The notes below the pieces were generated by a model, which worked only from the letters and a program-made list of their open reading frames with translations, was not told where the DNA came from and did not search any database. A stretch of DNA of 64,000 bases from Reichenbachiella agariperforans. GTDB taxonomy: Bacteria > Bacteroidota > Bacteroidia > Cytophagales > Cyclobacteriaceae. Location: the NCBI RefSeq assembly GCF_900142205.1, contig NZ_FRAA01000007.1, positions 124,001-188,000 of the forward strand, written 5' to 3'. Positions 26,718 through 35,663 of this stretch are shown in pieces (the first letter of the stretch is position 1; the number at the start of each line of letters is the position of its first letter). The position numbers and the translations under genes are program-made.

Positions 26718-27590
26718 ATGTACAAAACCTTACAGACACTTCGCTTTTCATTGCTCAATGCAGGTCATGTCAAACTCGATACACGTTGGAATTATGATAA
26801 GGTGATAAGCCCATTTAGTCGGTTGTACTATACCGAAAGTGGAGAAGGACGGGTCTATCACCATGACAGAGAGTGGGTGCTGAAGCCAGGTTATATGTAC
26901 CTTATTCCCAGCTTTAGTTACAGTCGCTACAGCTGTGCAGATACGATGAGTCAATACTACATTAGTTTTTTGGAGGAAGTAGGTGAGGGGCAGTCCATTT
27001 ACCAAATCAAGAAATTTGACTATGAAGTGAAAGCAACTGATCAAGACCTGCAATTGATGAAGAGGTATCTGGAGCTTAACCCTAACCGTTCGTACCTCGA
27101 TGATGATCCGAGCGTGTATGATAACCAACCAGTCTTGATGAGTTTTCTGCAGAAAAACGAAAAACTGACAGCTTCTGCCATTCTGGAGTCCAGAGGGATT
27201 TTACTCACTTTATTCTCTAGGTTCGTAAGGGAAGAAAACCATGAGCCAACCAAGGGGAATCAGACCTACGAACTAGTTGCCCAGACGGCACGGTATATTG
27301 ATCAGCATCTCACAGAGACACTGACGGTCGAGTCGTTGGCAGATCAGGCACATCTCAATGTCGATTACTACTCCAAGGTGTACACCGAGATATATGGTAT
27401 GCGCCCTGTACAGTATATCCAGCAGCAGCGCATTCATCGTGCGCAATTGCTGCTTACCACCACGAGTTATTCTTTGATCGAAATTTCACATCGCGTGGGA
27501 CTTCCGAATATGTCCTACTTTTCGCGTTTGTTCAAAAAAATCAGTGGAAGTTCTCCCGGACAATACCGAAAGGATATTTGGCAGCACTAG
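26718..27590 (+). CDS. AraC-family transcriptional regulator
   Basis: About 290 residues from the ATG at 26718; a TTG at 26697 is less likely. The N-terminal half is a cupin-like ligand-binding domain (SRLYYTESGEGRVYHHDREW, LKPGYMYLIPSFS). The C-terminal ~100 residues are the double helix-turn-helix: IDQHLTETLTVESLADQAHL and IEISHRVGLPNMSYFSRLFK, ending in GSSPGQYRKDIW. It probably senses a sugar released by the enzymes of this locus and activates transcription. It diverges from the cytochrome cassette (154-bp gap) and is followed after 100 bp by a sulfatase gene whose upstream region holds the clearest dyad of the recurring GGGG/CCCC motif, so it is one candidate for the factor that binds that motif. 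Confidence 0.9.
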   Translation: MYKTLQTLRFSLLNAGHVKLDTRWNYDKVISPFSRLYYTESGEGRVYHHDREWVLKPGYMYLIPSFSYSRYSCADTMSQYYISFLEEVGEGQSIYQIKKFDYEVKATDQDLQLMKRYLELNPNRSYLDDDPSVYDNQPVLMSFLQKNEKLTASAILESRGILLTLFSRFVREENHEPTKGNQTYELVAQTARYIDQHLTETLTVESLADQAHLNVDYYSKVYTEIYGMRPVQYIQQQRIHRAQLLLTTTSYSLIEISHRVGLPNMSYFSRLFKKISGSSPGQYRKDIWQH

Positions 27591-27593
27591 TGA

Positions 27594-27665
27594 GGGGTAA
27601 ATTGTTTCCCCCTGTGATAGGTGTTTTTTACCTCCCATGAGATCAATTGGATAGAGATACATTTG
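27594..27665 (+). promoter_or_regulatory. operator-like dyad and -7 box ahead of the sulfatase gene
   Basis: GGGGTAAATTGTTTCCCCC at 27594-27612 is a near-dyad. TTTTTTACCTCCC at 27624-27636 is a second half-site-like sequence. TACATTTG at 27658-27665 matches TAnnTTTG exactly and lies 25 bp before the sulfatase ATG. No TTG is seen at the standard -33 distance, which would fit an activator-dependent promoter. Confidence 0.5.
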
Positions 27666-27690
27666 TTAGGTATCAAATCCCTTCATACTC

Positions 27691-28974
27691 ATGCAAAAAA
27701 GCCTTGTTGTTTTCTTGATTGCTTTTACGTCAGTCGTTTCGTCCTTTGCCCAACCCAATATTCTGTTTATCGAATCGGATGATCAGAGCAATCAAGCCGT
27801 GGGGGCTTTCGGACATCCCGAGATGAAAACGCCGAATATAGACCGAATCGCGGATGCAGGCGTGTCGTTTACTTCAGCTTACAACATGGGCTGTTGGTCA
27901 CCTGCTGTATGTGTTCCTAGCAGGACGATGCTTTTCTACGGTAAATATCTCTGGGACTCCCAAAAAATCACCAAAGATAATGCCCCGAAAGCGATGCCTG
28001 AGCTACTCAAAGAAGCGGGCTATTCCACCTATATGACTGGCAAGTGGCACGCCTGGGGCAAGCCCGTTGCTCAGTTGTTTGACAGTCTGGGGAGTATTCA
28101 GCCTGGACAGCTCAAAACCTACAACAGTCCCGAGGGACATATCACAGATGTGACAGGCCGAGAAGCGGTTTCGTTTATTGAGAATTATCAGGATGACGCA
28201 CCATATTTTCTGTATGTGGCTTTTAATGCACCGCATGTGCCTCGCCAAACGGAGCAAAAATACTACGATATGTATCCCACCGATGAGATTGGTTTGCCTC
28301 CTAGTGTGGTCGAGGGTCCCCTCAATCCCAACATCGAGTACAACTATACCAACGCTCCTCTGAGCAAGAAAACCATGCGCAACCGTGTACAGCAAAACAG
28401 TGCGATGGTCACGCACATGGACGATCGCATTGGCGACATCTTAGATGCACTCAAGGCCAGTGGGGAGTATGAGAACACCATCATTGTCTTCATGAGTGAT
28501 CACGGGATTAGCTTCGGCGAGAATGGTGTGGCGGGAAAGGTATGTCTCTACGAACCCAGTGTCACTGCTCCTTTGATCATCAAGGCACCCGGTCTACCTA
28601 AGAACAAAAGCATTTCGAACCGTGTATACCTGCAGGATATCTATCCTACACTACTGGATTTTTTGGATGTGTCTAAGCCAGATCATGTGGTTTTTGAAAG
28701 TCTGCTGCCACAAATCGAAGATGGAAATGGTGCCAGAGAATCGGTCTACTTGGCGATGTTCGATAGTCAGCGCGGCATTATCTCTGACAATAAGAAGCTA
28801 ATCGTCTATCCCAAATCTGGGGATCGTGAGCTTTATGATTTGGAAAAGGATCCTTGGGAAACCCAAAACCTCATTGACAAAAGGAAGTTTAAGCGTACCG
28901 AAACCGAACTGTTCAAAGAATTGCAAGTCTGGCAGCAGCAAGTGGGAGATGCTGTGCCCCTAGAGGAGCGATAG
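27691..28974 (+). CDS. S1-family sulfatase (iduronate-2-sulfatase/choline-sulfatase-like), secreted
   Basis: 427 residues, the shortest sulfatase here. Signal peptide FLIAFTSVVSSFAQ, then NILFIESDDQSNQAVGAFG. The activation motif CVPSR is at 74-78 within YNMGCWSPAVCVPSRTM. GKWHAWG and FMSDHGISFGENG give other active-site positions. The NMG(C/A)W element before the activation motif is shared with the sulfatase at 57303, so these two belong to one subgroup. It is terminated by a strong hairpin 7 bp after the stop and so is probably monocistronic, controlled by the dyad motif upstream. The substrate is presumably a sulfated galactose derivative (context only). Confidence 0.9.
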   Translation: MQKSLVVFLIAFTSVVSSFAQPNILFIESDDQSNQAVGAFGHPEMKTPNIDRIADAGVSFTSAYNMGCWSPAVCVPSRTMLFYGKYLWDSQKITKDNAPKAMPELLKEAGYSTYMTGKWHAWGKPVAQLFDSLGSIQPGQLKTYNSPEGHITDVTGREAVSFIENYQDDAPYFLYVAFNAPHVPRQTEQKYYDMYPTDEIGLPPSVVEGPLNPNIEYNYTNAPLSKKTMRNRVQQNSAMVTHMDDRIGDILDALKASGEYENTIIVFMSDHGISFGENGVAGKVCLYEPSVTAPLIIKAPGLPKNKSISNRVYLQDIYPTLLDFLDVSKPDHVVFESLLPQIEDGNGARESVYLAMFDSQRGIISDNKKLIVYPKSGDRELYDLEKDPWETQNLIDKRKFKRTETELFKELQVWQQQVGDAVPLEER

Positions 28975-28981
28975 GGGCTGT

Positions 28982-29011
28982 AAATGCACCACATGAATGG
29001 GTGGTGCATTT
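28982..29011 (+). terminator. rho-independent terminator after the 27691 sulfatase
   Basis: Perfect 11-bp arms 28982-28992 and 29001-29011 (AAATGCACCAC and its complement) with an 8-nt loop, starting 7 bp after the stop codon. The T-tract is short. Confidence 0.7.
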
Positions 29012-29072
29012 CTCCCCCTGTTTTGCTCTAGTATTTACCTACCCTCTCTTTTGACTGTCATGTTTAGCATTG
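29012..29072 (+). promoter_or_regulatory. candidate operator ahead of the GH29-GH2 operon
   Basis: CTCCCCCTG at 29012-29020 and GTATTTACCTACCC at 29031-29044 belong to the recurring motif family. TAGCATTG at 29065-29072 matches 7 of 8 positions of the -7 element, 49 bp before the GH29 start. Confidence 0.4.
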
Positions 29073-29121
29073 TTGCCTCTATTAAGTTAGAAACCAATCC
29101 CATAGGAATAGATAGTCACAT

Positions 29122-30663
29122 ATGAAAAAGCATTTTTTAATCATCGCCCTACTCGCTTGTACAGTGGGCATAGTTCACGCTCAAAAGAAAAAATACAAAC
29201 CGACCACCGAGTCACTGTCTACTTATCAGATACCTGAGTGGTTTTTGGATGCCAAATTTGGGATTTACGCCCACTGGGGCCCTGTATCTTCGGCTTTCGA
29301 AGGGATCGATCCCGACAAGTGGTACGGGGGATGGCATGGCAAACAGATGTATGAGGATGGGCAAAAAGTACCGACAAAAAGCGGTCAGCCTACCAACAAC
29401 CATGTGCATCACAAAGAGAAATATGGTGACCCAGCTGAGTATGGTTATAAATACCTCATCGAGCAGTTCGATCCGTCGGGGTTTGATGCTGAGGTATGGG
29501 CAGATTTGTTTCAGAAGTCAGGAGCTAAATTCGCAGGACCAGTAGCCATGCATCACGACAACTTCGCGATGTGGGACAGCAAGGCTACCCGATGGAACGC
29601 TATGAACTATGGAGGGATTGACCCCTCAGCAGACCTCAAGAAAGAGATAGAAGCACGGGGGATGAAATTTATGGCGTCTTTTCATCATGCTTTTACATGG
29701 AAGTATTTTGCGCCAGCACATGCCTATGGTGGAGTAGCTCCAGAAGATTACGATCTCTATACCAACCCTCACTCGCTGGAGTCGGATACCCCAGATGCAG
29801 ACTTCTACAAAAACTGGTGGGCGGTGCTCAAAGAGTATATCGATACTTATCAGCCAGACTTGCTATGGTTTGATTGGTGGTTGGAAAACATGAGCGAAGA
29901 GACTCGCTATGAGTTTTTGTCATACTACTACAACCAAGCAGAGAAGTGGGGCAAAGAAGTAGGTGTGGCTTACAAAGAGAGTACTTTTAGTGAGGACATG
30001 GCCATCAAAGACTATGAGCGTGGTAGACCCAACCAGCCTAAGAACCCGGCTTGGCTTACAGATACATCCCCAGGAGCATGGTTTTACAGACCCAATGCTA
30101 AGTTTAAGACACCCAACGACTTAGTCGATATCCTAGTCGATATTGTGTCAAAAAATGGATTGATGCTTCTCAATGTTCCCCCAAATCCTGATGGGACTAT
30201 TCCTCAAGTGATGGAGAATTTACTCGTCGAGATGGGAGAGTGGTTGGAGATCAATGGTGAAGCGATCTACGGTACACGGCCGTGGCTGGTTTTCGGGGAG
30301 GGACCTACTCGCTTGCCAGAAGGCGGACACAAAGTCGAAAAACTGGAGATCATCTATACCGATCGAGACATACGCTATACCAAAAAATCAGACAAGGAGT
30401 TTTATGCCATCGTGATGGACAAAACAGAAAATGATATCGTGATGAAAACGCTGAGTACGGATATTGGTGTGCTTAATTCACAAATCCTAGAAGTGTCACT
30501 ACTGGGTAGTGATGAGAAGTTGAGCTGGAAACGAAACCACAAAGGACTGGTCATCACAGCACCAAAGCAATGGCCAGGGAATTATGCCTACGCGTTTAAA
30601 ATCAAGCTCGAAGGATATGTTGAAAATAATATTGGAGGGGACGTAGCAGCACATGTGGATTGA
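29122..30663 (+). CDS. GH29 alpha-L-fucosidase/alpha-L-galactosidase-type enzyme, secreted
   Basis: 513 residues. Signal peptide FLIIALLACTVGIVHAQ; unlike the two GH29 genes at the window start it lacks a lipobox Cys at the cleavage site. The core reads WFLDAKFGIYAHWGPVSSAF, AMHHDNFAMWDSKATRW and PDLLWFDWWLENM with Asp251 as presumed nucleophile. A loop around residues 80-100 (GQKVPTKSGQPTNNHVHHKE) is absent from the other two copies. The GH2 gene follows at once (ATG 2 bp after this TGA), so the two form an operon that could remove an alpha-L-sugar and then beta-D-galactose in alternating steps, as the repeating structure of agar-type galactans would require (inference). Confidence 0.88.
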   Translation: MKKHFLIIALLACTVGIVHAQKKKYKPTTESLSTYQIPEWFLDAKFGIYAHWGPVSSAFEGIDPDKWYGGWHGKQMYEDGQKVPTKSGQPTNNHVHHKEKYGDPAEYGYKYLIEQFDPSGFDAEVWADLFQKSGAKFAGPVAMHHDNFAMWDSKATRWNAMNYGGIDPSADLKKEIEARGMKFMASFHHAFTWKYFAPAHAYGGVAPEDYDLYTNPHSLESDTPDADFYKNWWAVLKEYIDTYQPDLLWFDWWLENMSEETRYEFLSYYYNQAEKWGKEVGVAYKESTFSEDMAIKDYERGRPNQPKNPAWLTDTSPGAWFYRPNAKFKTPNDLVDILVDIVSKNGLMLLNVPPNPDGTIPQVMENLLVEMGEWLEINGEAIYGTRPWLVFGEGPTRLPEGGHKVEKLEIIYTDRDIRYTKKSDKEFYAIVMDKTENDIVMKTLSTDIGVLNSQILEVSLLGSDEKLSWKRNHKGLVITAPKQWPGNYAYAFKIKLEGYVENNIGGDVAAHVD

Positions 30664-30664
30664 T

Positions 30665-33166
30665 ATGAAATTGAGGATAAGAGACTTCTTTGCTCTACTA
30701 ATTGTTTTTTCGAGTTTGGTGGGGTGTCAAGATACTACCATACAGCGAGAACAGCGGTTGTTCAATGAGGACTGGCAGTTTCATCTCGGAGAGGTGGACG
30801 ATCCTAGTGCTTCGGATGTATCATGGGCAGAGGTGGTATTGCCGCATGATTGGAGTATTCGACAGTCTTATCAACCAGAAAATACTGCGGCGAGTACGGG
30901 TTTTGTGCCTGGTGGCATAGGCTGGTATCGCAAATCCTTCAAAGTGCCAGAGGATGGTCGTCAAACGACAGTTGTATTCGATGGCGTATACTGCAATGCA
31001 GAAGTATGGATCAATGGTGAGTATCTCGGGAAACGACCCAATGGCTACAGCTCTTTTGCACATGAATTGACGCCATACTTACGATATGATGTGCCCAATA
31101 CCTTGCAAGTCAAAGTGGATCACTCGGCGTATGCCGATACGCGCTGGTATACAGGGTCAGGTATCTATCGGGATGTCAGTCTAGTACGTACTCATCCTGT
31201 GCATGTGGCACAATGGGGACTACAGATCACGACTCCACAGGTGTCAGAGAGCGAGGCAGAGGTGCGCGTCAATGCGCAAATAGTAGGAGCAAGCCCCGAA
31301 ACAGAAGTTGTATTGGATATACTCGGTCCTGATGGTGCTCTAATAGGGACAACAAACATGACCGAAAGCAGTGGCGTAGGCTATAGTGCCGTTTTGAAAG
31401 TAGTCAACCCACAGCGCTGGGGGCTAGAGACGCCAGCGCTCTATCAGGCTGTGGCACATGTCAAACATCAAGGACAAGAAGTAGATCAGCAAACCCAGAA
31501 CTTTGGGATTCGAAGTATTCGTTTTGATGCGGATCAAGGTTTTTTTCTCAATGAGGAAAGCGTTAAAATAAAAGGAGTGAATATTCACCATGACGCAGGT
31601 GCTTTTGGCGCTGCTGTACCTAAGTCCATCTGGGAATACCGGGTAGCACAACTCAAGTCAATAGGCGTCAACGCCATTCGTATGTCACATAACCCACATT
31701 CTCCGCTACTTATGGAGGTCTGCGATGAGTTGGGCATGCTGGTGATGGATGAATTCTTCGACGAGTGGCACCAGCCCAAAGGGAAGAGCCTAGTTTACCT
31801 AGGTGACAACCAAGCGAAGGGAGACATTGCCCAAGGATATAGTGATGTTTTTATGGAATGGGCCGAGCGCGATTTGAAAGATTTGATCCGTAGAGATTTC
31901 AATCATCCATCAGTTATTATGTGGAGTATAGGCAATGAGATTGAGTGGACTTTTCCAGATTATTCCAAAGCTTTTTCTGTCATCAATCCTAATCATGCAG
32001 GCTATGGGCAAACCCCAGAGTTTGATCCTGAAAAAGTAAAAGCAACATTTGATGAGGTGACGGGAGGAGTAGATTCTCTCGCTCTGATCGCAGGGATGCT
32101 TTCTGAGTGGGTCAAGGAGATGGACACCACACGGTATGTTACCTGTGGAAGTGTGCGTCCGTCTATCGCTGCAGCGAGTGGGTATGCAGATGCTGTAGAC
32201 GTACTGGGGTTTAACTATCGGGCGGAGTGCTATGATGCGGCGCACGAAACTTACCCTGAGATGAAGATTATAGGGTCGGAAAATTGGGGGGCTTATTCCG
32301 AATGGGAAAATGTCGCGAGCAGGCCATTTGTGGCTGGGATGTTTGCCTGGACAGGTTTCGCCTACATGGGTGAAGCGGGTCCTTGGCCAAGAAAAGGACT
32401 GGAGATTTCCTTCTTTGATTATGCAGGATTTAAAACGCCAAGAGGCCACTTTTTCGAATGTCTATGGGTCGAAAAACCCAAAGTGTATGCCGTCACAACT
32501 CGGGCTGAAGAGTCAGAATTTTCATATGACCCTGAGTTAGGCTGGCGATTCGATATGCAGATGACTGCACCGCCAGTATGGAGCCAGCTTCGTCGATGGG
32601 AATGGTATCAGAATATACATCCCTACTGGAACTATGAAGAAGGCGAATTAATCGTCGTGCAGGCTTATAGCAACTGTGAAGAAGTCGAATTGCTAATCAA
32701 CGAAAAGAGTCTTGGAAGAAAATTGCGAAGTGATTTTGCAGAGGATAACATCGTCAAGTGGAAACTGCCCTATGAGTCTGGTCAACTGACGGTAAAGGGC
32801 TACAATGAAGGACAGTTAGTGACCGAAGATCAACTAATATCAGCTGGAAAGGCTAGTACTGTGATGGCTACTGTGGCATACGGTGCAGCCGAAGGTGATG
32901 ATATCATACCTGTGGCGCTACAGCTACATGATGCTGAAGGGAATCCGGTGCGTCACGAGGAGAGTCAGATTAAAATAGCGCTGGCTGGTGCGGAGCTGGT
33001 CGCTGTAGACAATGGTTGGGAGAAAAATGTAGCAAACCATTATTTGCCGATGATTACCACCCATGAGGGACGTGCTATGCTTTTCGTGAGAGCACTTGGA
33101 GAGCAGGAGATTACTTTGAATCTAGAGACGGGTTCCTTTACAGAAAAGCTAACGTTGACTGATTAA
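30665..33166 (+). CDS. GH2 beta-galactosidase-type lipoprotein
   Basis: 833 residues from the ATG at 30665, immediately after the GH29 stop; an ATG at 30653 overlaps the GH29 gene and gives a poorer signal. Lipoprotein signal (LLIVFSSLVGC). Domains: jelly-roll (~25-180; LPHDWSIRQSYQ, VWINGEYLGKRPNGY), Ig-like (~185-285), TIM barrel (~290-600) with acid/base Glu425 in SIGNEIEW and nucleophile Glu539 in IIGSENWG, and two C-terminal beta domains (~640-833). It resembles the minus-strand GH2 at 8787 but is diverged, with a longer barrel insertion after Glu425 (FPDYSKAFSVINPNHAG). The probable reaction is release of beta-D-galactose from the non-reducing end of galactan oligosaccharides, possibly 6-O-methylated ones in porphyran (inference). 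Confidence 0.87.
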   Translation: MKLRIRDFFALLIVFSSLVGCQDTTIQREQRLFNEDWQFHLGEVDDPSASDVSWAEVVLPHDWSIRQSYQPENTAASTGFVPGGIGWYRKSFKVPEDGRQTTVVFDGVYCNAEVWINGEYLGKRPNGYSSFAHELTPYLRYDVPNTLQVKVDHSAYADTRWYTGSGIYRDVSLVRTHPVHVAQWGLQITTPQVSESEAEVRVNAQIVGASPETEVVLDILGPDGALIGTTNMTESSGVGYSAVLKVVNPQRWGLETPALYQAVAHVKHQGQEVDQQTQNFGIRSIRFDADQGFFLNEESVKIKGVNIHHDAGAFGAAVPKSIWEYRVAQLKSIGVNAIRMSHNPHSPLLMEVCDELGMLVMDEFFDEWHQPKGKSLVYLGDNQAKGDIAQGYSDVFMEWAERDLKDLIRRDFNHPSVIMWSIGNEIEWTFPDYSKAFSVINPNHAGYGQTPEFDPEKVKATFDEVTGGVDSLALIAGMLSEWVKEMDTTRYVTCGSVRPSIAAASGYADAVDVLGFNYRAECYDAAHETYPEMKIIGSENWGAYSEWENVASRPFVAGMFAWTGFAYMGEAGPWPRKGLEISFFDYAGFKTPRGHFFECLWVEKPKVYAVTTRAEESEFSYDPELGWRFDMQMTAPPVWSQLRRWEWYQNIHPYWNYEEGELIVVQAYSNCEEVELLINEKSLGRKLRSDFAEDNIVKWKLPYESGQLTVKGYNEGQLVTEDQLISAGKASTVMATVAYGAAEGDDIIPVALQLHDAEGNPVRHEESQIKIALAGAELVAVDNGWEKNVANHYLPMITTHEGRAMLFVRALGEQEITLNLETGSFTEKLTLTD

Positions 33167-33212
33167 ATTAACAGAATGCAGTAGGTAAGGTTGGCTTTCT
33201 GTTCCTAATAGA

Positions 33213-33303
33213 GGGGGGGAATTGTTTACTCCTAATATGCGTGATCTCTACCTTGTTATTTGCTGTCTATTTGTATCTATGTTTATCCTAGAACATACTT
33301 TTG
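33213..33303 (+). promoter_or_regulatory. operator-like dyad and promoter ahead of GH86
   Basis: GGGGGGAATTGTTTACTCC at 33213-33231 aligns well with the 27594 site over the shared core AATTGTTT. TACTTTTG at 33296-33303 matches TAnnTTTG exactly, with TTTG at 33270-33273 about 22 bp upstream as a possible -33 element. The distance from the -7 box to the ATG is 37 bp. Confidence 0.5.
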
Positions 33304-33340
33304 CTCGTGTGATTAAAAAAAGAAAGGTTAAGAATTGATT

Positions 33341-35512
33341 ATGAAACTGAAATTTTACCTATTTCTATTTATCCTGATGTTGGGGTATAATATAGTACAA
33401 GGTCAAGATACTGTAGATGTGAACCTTCACATCCAACATGTTGTCAATGGTGTGTCGGATTTTGATCGTGCCAAGTTTATCACGATTCACGATGACCTGA
33501 CTGGCAATGAATGGGAAAGTGATGAACAAAAGCGATCCTTGTTAGAGGATTATGACGTGTATTTTGGTCGAAACAATGGAGGTATTGTCTGGGAATGGAA
33601 CAATACCAAAGAAGATCCCAACAAGGCGGGCTGGCCAGATGTGGACTATATGAAGATAAGAGGACAGAATGAGAAGAGTAACTATTCGTCGCAGACTTTT
33701 GTTCATCAGTTTGAGAATCGTTATGCAAACATGGTAGTGGGGGGACAAGAGCATATGTTTCCTCATGGGCAGGCTACCAAGGATGGATTGATCTATGAAG
33801 GGTTTGATGCTACAGCTGAATTTTACGGGCAGTATTTCAAGGAGTATTTTGGTGAAGGTGGTACCACGGGTCGTCCAAAACCAGGACTTGTAGAAGTGAT
33901 CAACGAACCGTTTGTAAAGACGGGGCAGTTGGGAACTACCAACCTAGAAATGAGTAAATACCACAGTGTAGTGGCTAAGCGTATCAAAGCCCTCAATCCT
34001 AACCTTTGGGTTGGAGGCTACTCAGCAGCTCATCCCGCTTTTGAATCCAATAATTTTGGTCACTGGAATGGAACTTGGAAGACATTCATAGACGAAGCGG
34101 GAGCAGATATGGATTTTTTCTCTTTTCATCTCTACGATTTTATCCAAACCACAGGTGATATGTCTCAGGAGCTGCACCGCTCTGGTAGCAATATAGAAGC
34201 GATCATGGATATGATAAGTCACTATAGTTACCTTAGATTGGGTGAGGTCAAGCCCTTTTCGGTTTCCGAATACGGTTGGCTATGCAAAACGTGTGATGGA
34301 GGCTATGACCCCAAAGAAGACTGGTACAATCTTCGTTCGTTCAACACCATGATGGTTCAGCTCATGGAGCGTCCCGACCAGTTGATCATCTCCATACCAT
34401 TTATGTTACTCAAGGCCAGCTGGGCCAAGCCTGTAGATGCAGAGTACAATACTTATGGCCCTAGACTACTGCGTGAAATTGGTGAAGTGGAAGGAGAAAA
34501 AGCGCATGACGGATGGGTGTATACGGATCTACTTATGTACTACCAAATGTGGGCAGAACTTAACGGAAAGCGGGTAGATAGCTGGTCCAATGACATGGAT
34601 ATGATCGCTGATGCTTATGTAGATGGAAAAACGGCTTATGTGATCCTCAGTAATTTGAATGAAGAAGCAAAAACAGTGAATTTGAAAATCAAGGGTACAT
34701 CAGACAATCCATTAGTTAAAATTACAGCACAGCATCTGTATGAGATAGGAGACATTCCACAATTGGACACGCTGGTGTATGATGCTGCCATTGATGCTTT
34801 CGACCTGGGGCAACAGGCAACAGTGATCATGAAGTATGAGTTTAAAAATGAAATATCACTGAGTGAAAGTCTCAACGAAAAAAAATATTATGCCACCAAT
34901 TATCTCGTCCCTATCAGACCTCAGCAAAGTTTAGCTTTTTCTATACCTGGAGTTGATGTAGGTGAACATGGGGAAGCAGTCCTAAGAGTAGGTATAGGTC
35001 GTGATCATGGGATGAGCTTGAGACCTGCATTGAAGGTCAATAATCAGGTAGTACCTGTACCTGTTGATTGGAGAGGCTATGATCAGTCTACTAGAGACAT
35101 TTTTTTTGGTGTGTTGGAGATACCTGTCCCGCATGAGTTGCTAAAGGAGAATAATACCGTCGAGTTAGTCTTTCCAGATGAGGGAGGACATGTTAGCTCT
35201 ATTGTATTGCAGGTATTTAATAGCAGTATCGATATAGCAAGGTCAGGCGTAGAGGTAGAAGAAGTCACCTTGACGGTAGACGATTTAGATTTAGGAATGG
35301 AAGTGTACCCAAACCCAACGACAGGTAGTCTCACTGTCAAGGGATTAAACATGAATAGTCCATATTCTGTTTTCGATTTGTCGGGAAAAGTCCTAGCAAC
35401 AGGTGCATTGTCTGCTGGAGAAGTGAATCTGTCAGGGTTGCAAGATGGAGTATATGTCTTGCAAGTAGCTGGGATGGATCAGGTGTTTCAGGTAAGAATT
35501 ATTAAAGAATAG
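33341..35512 (+). CDS. GH86 beta-agarase/beta-porphyranase, T9SS-secreted
   Basis: 723 residues from the ATG at 33341. Signal peptide LFLFILMLGYNIVQGQ. The GH86 TIM barrel covers ~25-420: VEVINEPFVKTG with Glu189 as acid/base and FSVSEYGWL with Glu310 as nucleophile, plus FSFHLYDF. Two beta-sandwich domains follow (~425-630; VVPVPVDWRGYDQSTRDIFF, VFPDEGGHVSSIVLQVF). The last ~75 residues are a Por sorting domain starting MEVYPNPTTGSLTVKG. GH86 enzymes are retaining endo-hydrolases on agarose or porphyran. The T9SS tag puts it outside the cell, where it would start degradation. The gene stands alone between the operator-like site at 33213 and the terminator at 35551. A paralogue lies at 59043. 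Confidence 0.92.
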   Translation: MKLKFYLFLFILMLGYNIVQGQDTVDVNLHIQHVVNGVSDFDRAKFITIHDDLTGNEWESDEQKRSLLEDYDVYFGRNNGGIVWEWNNTKEDPNKAGWPDVDYMKIRGQNEKSNYSSQTFVHQFENRYANMVVGGQEHMFPHGQATKDGLIYEGFDATAEFYGQYFKEYFGEGGTTGRPKPGLVEVINEPFVKTGQLGTTNLEMSKYHSVVAKRIKALNPNLWVGGYSAAHPAFESNNFGHWNGTWKTFIDEAGADMDFFSFHLYDFIQTTGDMSQELHRSGSNIEAIMDMISHYSYLRLGEVKPFSVSEYGWLCKTCDGGYDPKEDWYNLRSFNTMMVQLMERPDQLIISIPFMLLKASWAKPVDAEYNTYGPRLLREIGEVEGEKAHDGWVYTDLLMYYQMWAELNGKRVDSWSNDMDMIADAYVDGKTAYVILSNLNEEAKTVNLKIKGTSDNPLVKITAQHLYEIGDIPQLDTLVYDAAIDAFDLGQQATVIMKYEFKNEISLSESLNEKKYYATNYLVPIRPQQSLAFSIPGVDVGEHGEAVLRVGIGRDHGMSLRPALKVNNQVVPVPVDWRGYDQSTRDIFFGVLEIPVPHELLKENNTVELVFPDEGGHVSSIVLQVFNSSIDIARSGVEVEEVTLTVDDLDLGMEVYPNPTTGSLTVKGLNMNSPYSVFDLSGKVLATGALSAGEVNLSGLQDGVYVLQVAGMDQVFQVRIIKE

Positions 35513-35550
35513 TAATAGTAAATCTAGTTTTATTGATTGTGTTGGTTGCA

Positions 35551-35590
35551 ATCGGGTTGTACAGTCATGGTTAATGATGTACAACCCGAT
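35551..35590 (+). terminator. terminator after GH86
   Basis: Perfect 12-bp arms 35551-35562 and 35579-35590 (ATCGGGTTGTAC and its complement), 16-nt loop, followed by ATTTTGTTG. It starts 38 bp after the stop codon. Confidence 0.75.
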
Positions 35591-35663
35591 ATTTTGTTGA
35601 AATCAACCAAGATCATATTGGATCGAAGAGAATAGTAAGAGATAGAAATAAAAAAGATAGAAC

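Noticed and set aside
31910-32449. 179-codon minus-strand frame inside the second GH2 gene
   Set aside because: Antisense shadow of a gene with clear GH2 catalytic motifs; no family resemblance.
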